From: Hordeum vulgare subsp. vulgare
Taxonomy: Eukaryota; Streptophyta; Magnoliopsida; Poales; Poaceae
Assembly (NCBI RefSeq): GCF_904849725.1
Contig: NC_058519.1
Location: forward strand, 20,691,267-20,755,266
Direction of reading: 5' to 3'
Length of the DNA stretch: 64,000 bases
Shown: positions 58,558 through 64,000 of the stretch, one piece after another
How positions within the stretch are numbered: the first letter of the stretch is position 1
Layout: each line of letters starts with the position of its first letter
Notes under the pieces: model-generated
What the model was told of the DNA's origin: nothing
Database searches by the model: none
The model's input: the letters and a program-made list of their open reading frames with translations, nothing else
Made by a program: the position numbers and the translations under genes

Positions 58558-61500
58558 ATGGTTAGACCAGCTGGCCGCCCGCGTGGCCGTGCCAACGATG
58601 CACCACCCCCGTCTCCTGAGTATATGGCGGGGATGATCCAACAGTTTGAGCTGAACCGCCAGTTTATGCAAGGGCTCATGGATCAGTTCCAAAGGCCGAA
58701 CATGAACCAACCACAAGGCGTGACACTGCAAGACTTCTGCCGCCTCAACCCTGCGATCTACCGCAGCTCAACTCAGCCTCTAGATGCTGATGACTGGCTC
58801 CGTGACATTTCTTATGAGCTAGAGTCTGCTAATGTGCCCCTGGCGAGCTATGTCAACTTTGCCACCTACTTTCTGAAGGGTCCCGCTGCTCAATGTTGGG
58901 ACAGCCACAGGCGCTCTCAGCCCGATGGGACTATCATCACTTGGGCAGAGTTCAAGGCTGCTTTCCGTGCTCGATACATTCCCCAGGGAATCATGGATCG
59001 GAAGAAGCGTGAGTTCCGCAACTTGGTCCAGGGCAACAAGACTGTGGATGCTTATCAGCGGGAATTTCTGGAATTATCTCGCTATGCTGAAGAAGACATT
59101 GCGACTGATGCACGCAGGCAGGAGAAGTTCCGTGAAGGCCTCCACCCTGATATCAAGCTGACACTCCTCGTTCAGGACTATGCTGATTTCGCCACCCTCG
59201 TGAACAAGGCTATTCAGGTTGAGACTGGTCTGCAGGAATACAAAGATAGCAGCAAGCGCAACCGTGACATGGGCTCATCTTCGGGCTCATCTGCACAGAA
59301 GCGGAAGATCTGGATTCCCAACAACATGTACCATGCACCTGCTCCTACTCCGAGGCCGTCCTATGCTGCACCTCGCCTGCCTCCTCCACCACCTAGGCAG
59401 CCGAGGCTTCCAGCTCCACCGCCTCGAGTTCCTCCTTCCCGTCCCGAGGACGGGCTGTGCTTCAAGTGTGGCCGTCCAGGTCACCGTGCTAGAGACTGTA
59501 GGCAGAATCAGAATCAGCTGGCACTTCCCGCAACTGGCCGTGGCAACAACCAGAACCGCAACTTCAATGCTAAGCCTGCTTATGTTCGTGGTCAGGCCAA
59601 CAACATTGATATGGGTCAAGCTCAAGACCAGCCTGCTACCGTGATGGGTACACTTCTCGTTAACTCAGTACCTGCTTCTGTATTGTTTGATACAGGAGCA
59701 TCGCATTCCTTTATGTCGGAAAATTTTGCATACATGCATGACATTAGGAGCGAAGAGATGAACCTCCCGATAGTGGTAAACACCCCTGGGGGCGAATGCC
59801 GAACCTCTGTGGTTTGCCCCCATGTTCCAGTTGAAATTGAAGGATTAGAATTCCTTGCCAACCCCATCCTACTAAAGTCATCCAACATTGATCTCATATT
59901 GGGGATGGACTGGTTGAAAGCTCATACGGCATCGATCGTTTGTGCCACCAAAACCGTCCACCTCCTACACCCTTCAGATGAACTAGTAAGCTACCAGGCT
60001 CATCTCGTCCGTAATGCTGAGGCACGGCTGTATGCCTTGAATGCATTAAATGCATTGCCTCTTGAAGGGATTGAAAACATTCCAGTGGTCCGAGAGTTCC
60101 AAGATGTCTTTCCAGAAGAACTTCCGGGGATTCCCCCTGCTCGAGCTGTCGAGTTTGTCATTGACTTGGTACCCGGTACCACTCCTATTGCCAAGCGCCC
60201 TTATAAAATGCCACCACATGAACTCCTTGAACTTAAGCAAGAAATTGACAACTCGCTCCGTCTGGGTTTCATCCGTCCGAGTTCCTCTGCTTGGGGAGCA
60301 CCTTCTCTCTTTGTTAAGAAGAAGGATGGGACAAATCGATTGGTTCAAGACTATCGTCCTATCAACCAGGCCACTATTCAAAACAAATATCCTCTCCCTC
60401 GGATAAATGATTTGTATGATCAACTTGCTGGTTCCACCGTTTTCTCTAAGCTCGACTTGAGATTGGGATACCACCAGATCCGTGTTCGCAAGGAGGATAT
60501 TCCAAAGACCGCCTTTGTTACTCGATATGGATCATACGAGTACACCGTCATGTCCTTCGGCTTAACCAATGCACCGGCAACTTTCTCTCGATTGATGAAT
60601 TATATATTCATGGACTACCTCGACAAATTTGTCATGGTATATCTGGATGATATTCTGGTGTTTTCAAAGAACAAAGAAGAGCATGCTGAACATCTTCGTC
60701 TTGTACTGGATAAGCTTCGGGAGCATAAACTCTATGCGAAGTATTCCAAATGTGAGTTCTGGCTAGACGAAGTGACTTACCTTGGTCATGTGATTTCCAA
60801 GGATGGTATTGCGGTCAACCCCGAACGAATTCAAGCTATTCTTGATTGGACTCCCCCGAAGAATGTCAAGCAAGTCAGAAGTTTTCTTGGACTCGCCAGC
60901 TATTGCCGTCGATTCGTCGAGAACTTCTCCAAGATTGCAAAGCCCTTAACCAACCTGCTTCACAAAGGTGTTAAGTATGAATGGACTGATAAATGTCAGG
61001 AAAGTTTCCAGGCGCTCAAGGACAAACTGACGTCCGCTCCAGTACTTGCTCCTCCAGATACAAAAAGGGATTTCGTCATATACTGTGATGCTTCTCGTCA
61101 AGGAATAGGTTGTGTCCTAATGCAGGATCGCAAGGTGATCGCTTATGCTTCACGTCAACTGCGTGCTCATGAAGAGAACTACCCAGTTCATGATCTCGAG
61201 CTTGCCGCAGTCATTTATGCATTGAAGGAATGGCGACAATACCTTGTCGGTAATCGCTGTGAAATCTACACCGACCATCAAAGTCTGAAGTACTTGTTCA
61301 CTCAACCGGAGCTGAACCTGCGTCAACAAAGATGGATGGAGCGTATAGCAGATTTTGACTGTAGTATATCATATACCCCTGGCAAGGCTAATGTAATGGC
61401 TGATGCCTTAAGTCGCAAGTCATACTGCAACCACCTCCAGGTTCATCAGGTTCACGATCGTCTGCAAGAGGAATTCCGTAAGCTGAACCTCCACATTGTT

Positions 61501-63045
61501 CCTCAGGGTTACCTTGTTCCTCCCCCTGAAGAGTATCAAAAGATGAACCTTCGTGTTGTTAATCAGGGTTCCCTCAGTAACCTAGTGGTTGAACCAGATC
61601 TTGTGAGCTCCATAAAGAATATACAGAACTTTGACGATGATGTCGACAGGATTAAGAGCTATATTGCAAAGGGTAAACCCTCCTTTTTCACTGTTGATGA
61701 AGGTGGCGCCTTGTATTTCAAGGGTCGCCTATTCGTCCCAAATAAGAAGGAAAATCTCAGGATGACTGGGAAGGTGATGGAAGAAGCTCATGACACACCA
61801 TTGTCTATTCACCCGGGTAGTACCAAGATGTACCAAGACATCCGGCAAAGATTCTGGTGGCCCAATATGAAACAAGACATTGCACGCTATGTGGCAGAAT
61901 GTGATATATGCCGGCGTATCAAAGCAGAACACCAAAAGCCTGCTGGAACTTTGCAACCTATCTCTATTCCCGAGTGGAAATGGGACCATGTTGAAATGGA
62001 CTTCGTCACTGGTTTTCCCAGGTCTCAGAAAGGTAATGATGCTATTCTTGTCGTCATTGATCGACTGTCCAAAGTTGCACATTTCCTGGCCGTCAAAGAA
62101 ACGATTAATGCTAGTCAGCTGGCAGATCTTTATATGTCAAGAGTTGTTTCACTTCACGGTATTCCGTTGGTAATCAGTTCGGACCGTGGCAGCTTGTTCA
62201 CTTCTAAATTCTGGGAAAGTTTTCAAAAGGCTATGGGGACTCATCTGTCCTTCAGCACTGCATTTCATCCTCAATCCCAGGGACAAGTTGAACGAGTCAA
62301 CCAAATTCTCGAGGACATGCTTCGAGCTTGTGTCATTTCTTTCGGTAAGAAATGGGAGGAATCTCTCCCGTATGCCGAGTTCTCATACAACAATAGCTAT
62401 CAAGCTAGTCTGAAGATGGCCCCTTTCGAAGTATTGTATGGGCGAAGGTGTCGAACTCCTCTGAATTGGTCAGAAACTGGGGAACGATCACTCTTCGGTC
62501 CGGATATTATTCAACATGCCGAAGATCAAGTCCGCATTATTCATGAGAATCTGAAGGCTGCTCAGTCTCGTCAGAAAAGTCAGTATGACCGTCATCATCA
62601 AGATATGGTCTATCAACCTGGCGAAAAGGCTTATCTTCGTGTCACACCAATGAGAGGTGCACACCGTTTCGGAATCAAGGGCAAGTTAGCTCCTCGTTAT
62701 ATTGGTCCTTTCACTGTTCTCGAAAGGCGTGGAAGAGTGGCTTACCAATTGAAACTGCCGGCGAACCTTTCTCAGGTTCACGATGTCTTCCATGTTTCTC
62801 AGCTCCGTCGCTGCTTCAAGGACCCTATTCGAGCAGTGGATCACGATATGCTAGAGCTACAACAAGACCTCTCTTATAAAGAGCATCCGGTCCGCATTCT
62901 CGACCAAGCTGAACGTAAGACTCGTCGCAAGGTCACCAAGTTCCTTAAGGTGCAGTGGTCAAATCACTCTAAAGATGAAGCCACTTGGGAACGCGAGGAT
63001 CATCTTCGTGATGAATACCCCGGGCTCTTTCCATCTACCTCTTAA
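58558..63045 (+). CDS. gag-pol: Intact gag-pol polyprotein, Ty3/gypsy chromovirus type
   Basis: A single uninterrupted frame of 1495 codons, with no frameshift between gag and pol. Gag (retrotransposon gag fold about 95-225, proline-rich linker 260-296) packages RNA. The CCHC zinc knuckle is C301, C304, H309, C314. The aspartic protease has D378-T-G-A. Reverse transcriptase (about 560-735) has D633 in [10 protein letters not shown] and Y695-L-D-D698. RNase H has D844, E881, D906 and D949. Integrase has H1078, H1085, C1115, C1118 and the D1148-D1209-E1245 triad with 35 residues between the last two. A GPF motif (G1383) and a chromodomain-like tail (about 1444-1490) follow. All key catalytic residues are present, so the product could be active. 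The start is chosen because ATG 58558 follows an acceptor-like TTTAACAG and gives full-length gag. The element acts in cytoplasmic particles and then in nuclear integration. Confidence 0.96.
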   Translation: MVRPAGRPRGRANDAPPPSPEYMAGMIQQFELNRQFMQGLMDQFQRPNMNQPQGVTLQDFCRLNPAIYRSSTQPLDADDWLRDISYELESANVPLASYVNFATYFLKGPAAQCWDSHRRSQPDGTIITWAEFKAAFRARYIPQGIMDRKKREFRNLVQGNKTVDAYQREFLELSRYAEEDIATDARRQEKFREGLHPDIKLTLLVQDYADFATLVNKAIQVETGLQEYKDSSKRNRDMGSSSGSSAQKRKIWIPNNMYHAPAPTPRPSYAAPRLPPPPPRQPRLPAPPPRVPPSRPEDGLCFKCGRPGHRARDCRQNQNQLALPATGRGNNQNRNFNAKPAYVRGQANNIDMGQAQDQPATVMGTLLVNSVPASVLFDTGASHSFMSENFAYMHDIRSEEMNLPIVVNTPGGECRTSVVCPHVPVEIEGLEFLANPILLKSSNIDLILGMDWLKAHTASIVCATKTVHLLHPSDELVSYQAHLVRNAEARLYALNALNALPLEGIENIPVVREFQDVFPEELPGIPPARAVEFVIDLVPGTTPIAKRPYKMPPHELLELKQEIDNSLRLGFIRPSSSAWGAPSLFVKKKDGTNRLVQDYRPINQATIQNKYPLPRINDLYDQLAGSTVFSKLDLRLGYHQIRVRKEDIPKTAFVTRYGSYEYTVMSFGLTNAPATFSRLMNYIFMDYLDKFVMVYLDDILVFSKNKEEHAEHLRLVLDKLREHKLYAKYSKCEFWLDEVTYLGHVISKDGIAVNPERIQAILDWTPPKNVKQVRSFLGLASYCRRFVENFSKIAKPLTNLLHKGVKYEWTDKCQESFQALKDKLTSAPVLAPPDTKRDFVIYCDASRQGIGCVLMQDRKVIAYASRQLRAHEENYPVHDLELAAVIYALKEWRQYLVGNRCEIYTDHQSLKYLFTQPELNLRQQRWMERIADFDCSISYTPGKANVMADALSRKSYCNHLQVHQVHDRLQEEFRKLNLHIVPQGYLVPPPEEYQKMNLRVVNQGSLSNLVVEPDLVSSIKNIQNFDDDVDRIKSYIAKGKPSFFTVDEGGALYFKGRLFVPNKKENLRMTGKVMEEAHDTPLSIHPGSTKMYQDIRQRFWWPNMKQDIARYVAECDICRRIKAEHQKPAGTLQPISIPEWKWDHVEMDFVTGFPRSQKGNDAILVVIDRLSKVAHFLAVKETINASQLADLYMSRVVSLHGIPLVISSDRGSLFTSKFWESFQKAMGTHLSFSTAFHPQSQGQVERVNQILEDMLRACVISFGKKWEESLPYAEFSYNNSYQASLKMAPFEVLYGRRCRTPLNWSETGERSLFGPDIIQHAEDQVRIIHENLKAAQSRQKSQYDRHHQDMVYQPGEKAYLRVTPMRGAHRFGIKGKLAPRYIGPFTVLERRGRVAYQLKLPANLSQVHDVFHVSQLRRCFKDPIRAVDHDMLELQQDLSYKEHPVRILDQAERKTRRKVTKFLKVQWSNHSKDEATWEREDHLRDEYPGLFPSTS

Positions 63046-63062
63046 TTCTCGGGACGAGAATT
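63044..63062 (+). other. Hairpin between pol stop codon and polypurine tract, copy B
   Basis: AATTCTCG-GGA-CGAGAATT, identical to copy A, overlaps the stop codon (63043-63045). Confidence 0.6.
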
Positions 63063-63071
63063 CTTGTTAGT

Positions 63072-63080
63072 AGGGGAGAA
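63072..63080 (+). other. Polypurine tract, copy B
   Basis: AGGGGAGAA, one base before the 3' LTR start at 63082. Presumed plus-strand primer. Confidence 0.8.
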
Positions 63081-63081
63081 T

Positions 63082-64000
63082 TGTGACATCCTCGACTTTT
63101 GCTACAGTAGTAATCGTAATTAAGCTACAGTGATCAACCGTTAATGATGCCACGTCATCGGATTTCCATCTCAGACCCGCGTTGATTCGAGTTTGTCCGG
63201 ATTTCAGATTTGAAAACAAAAGTAGAGTACGTTATGAGTTCATTGCAAATATTACAAGAATATATATGTAAAAACGAGGAAAGTATTAAAGAAACAATAA
63301 AGATAAAAGAAAGAAAGAAAACTGAAAGAAAGAAATAATAAAAAGAAAAGGGAAAAGAGAAAATAAAACAAAACAAATCAAAAAAAAAAGGAACAACCCC
63401 CCCCCCAACCGGCCCAGCTGGGCCAAAAAGGGCCCAGCCGGCCACCTCCCGCGCCCCCACCCCGCAAACCCTAACCCCCCCCTGGCGACCGACCCCTTCC
63501 CTCGCTACTCCCTCCTTTCCCCACGCCGCCGCCGCCAGCCCCCCCCCCCCCCTCGTGGGGGCCCCACCCCACCTCCACCACGAGAGGACCCCCCCCCCCC
63601 CACCTCCCTCTCGTGACCCTCTCCTCCCCACGATCCCTCTCCTCCCCACGACCTCCTCCCAGTCCCGTAACTCCCTCCCCTCCTGTCGCCCCTCTCCCCC
63701 ATCTCGCCCCTCCCTGGCCGCCCCTCTCCCTCCCCGGCCGGCGGCCACCCCTCACCACGCCGGCGAGCCCCCCCCCCCCCCGGCGGCCACTCCTCCTCCC
63801 ACCGGCGGCCCCCCTCGGTCCCCCTCACCACGCCGGCGGCCTCCTCTCCCCACGGCCGCCTCCCTCCACCGAGCATCCTCTCCCGGCGGCACCCCCCACC
63901 TCTCGGCCTCCACCCCGCCGGCAGGGGCGCCGGCCACCTCGGCCCCCCCCATCTCGGCGGCCGGCCCCTTCCGGGAGGTCCATCTCCGGCGGCCCTCTCT
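63082..64000 (+). repeat. 3' LTR of gypsy copy B, first 919 bp
   Basis: Begins TGTGACATCC and is cut by the window end in the C-rich part. Against 53211 onward I count about three substitutions (AAACG/AAACA, ACCCGG/ACCCCG, CTCACC/CTCTCC), plus several C-run length changes. Confidence 0.95.

Larger units (their letters stand above)
53211..64000 (+). mobile_element. Ty3/gypsy LTR retrotransposon copy B, nearly complete
   Basis: In order: 5' LTR 53211-57230, primer-binding site from 57234, a leader, a broken pre-gag ORF at 57488-58276, intact gag-pol at 58558-63045, a hairpin, a polypurine tract, and the first 919 bp of the 3' LTR, cut by the window end. It is inserted in a satellite monomer, and ATGTT (53206-53210) is the candidate target duplication. 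The protease-RT-RNase H-integrase order defines Ty3/gypsy. The chromodomain-like tail, long LTRs, pre-gag ORF and initiator-tRNA priming suggest the Tekay/Del group of plant chromoviruses. The overlapping 5' and 3' LTR parts differ by only about three base changes plus homopolymer lengths, so the insertion is young. Confidence 0.96.

Noticed and set aside
1..63045. Copies A and B being the two ends of one giant element that contains the satellite
   Set aside because: Each copy has its own pol end and LTR, their LTRs are diverged, and the satellite junctions fall at different monomer positions.
1..64000. CRISPR-like or phage/bacterial system suggested by regular repeats
   Set aside because: The repeats are contiguous satellite monomers without unique spacers, and the transposons are plant LTR elements.

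Overview
The window comes from a large plant genome, most likely a Triticeae or related Pooideae grass such as wheat, barley, rye or a close relative. The best evidence is the solo-type LTR at 22298-24108. Its TGTTGGAAATATGCCCTAGA start, CCAACA end and length of about 1.8 kb are those of the BARE-1/Angela/WIS copia family that fills Triticeae genomes. No host gene, rRNA, tRNA gene or CRISPR was found. Everything recognisable is repeat DNA.

Layout. (1) 1-5655 is the 3' end of a Ty3/gypsy chromovirus-like element, copy A: integrase-end pol, polypurine tract and a 4.0-kb 3' LTR. (2) 5656-53210 is one tandem satellite array with a monomer of about 337 bp, about 127 monomers in 42.7 kb, all in the same orientation. 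It is interrupted once, at 19253-24108, by a 5'-truncated, decayed Angela/BARE-type copia element that keeps its 3' LTR. (3) 53211-64000 is a second, nearly complete element of the same gypsy family, copy B, in the same orientation: 5' LTR 53211-57230, tRNA-iMet primer-binding site, a pre-gag ORF broken by one UAG, an intact 1495-codon gag-pol, polypurine tract and the first 919 bp of the 3' LTR.

How the parts relate. Both gypsy copies are separate insertions into satellite DNA, because their junctions fall at different monomer positions. The array therefore probably continues outside the window on both sides. Inside the array, blocks of 8, 10 and 11 monomers are duplicated with near identity, and a marker monomer recurs at irregular multiples of the monomer. 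This is the pattern left by repeated unequal exchange. Comparison with the parallel copy at 27.47-28.48 kb suggests that about three monomers were lost together with the 5' LTR and most of gag of the copia element.

The most unusual signals are: the uncharacterised satellite with its layered higher-order repeats and a conserved dyad in most monomers; a primer-binding region matching 50 nt of initiator tRNA-Met rather than the usual 12-18; LTR-embedded repeated small hairpins, a double W-box palindrome and two coding-like segments; and a pre-gag ORF with splice-acceptor-like sequence exactly at its start codon.
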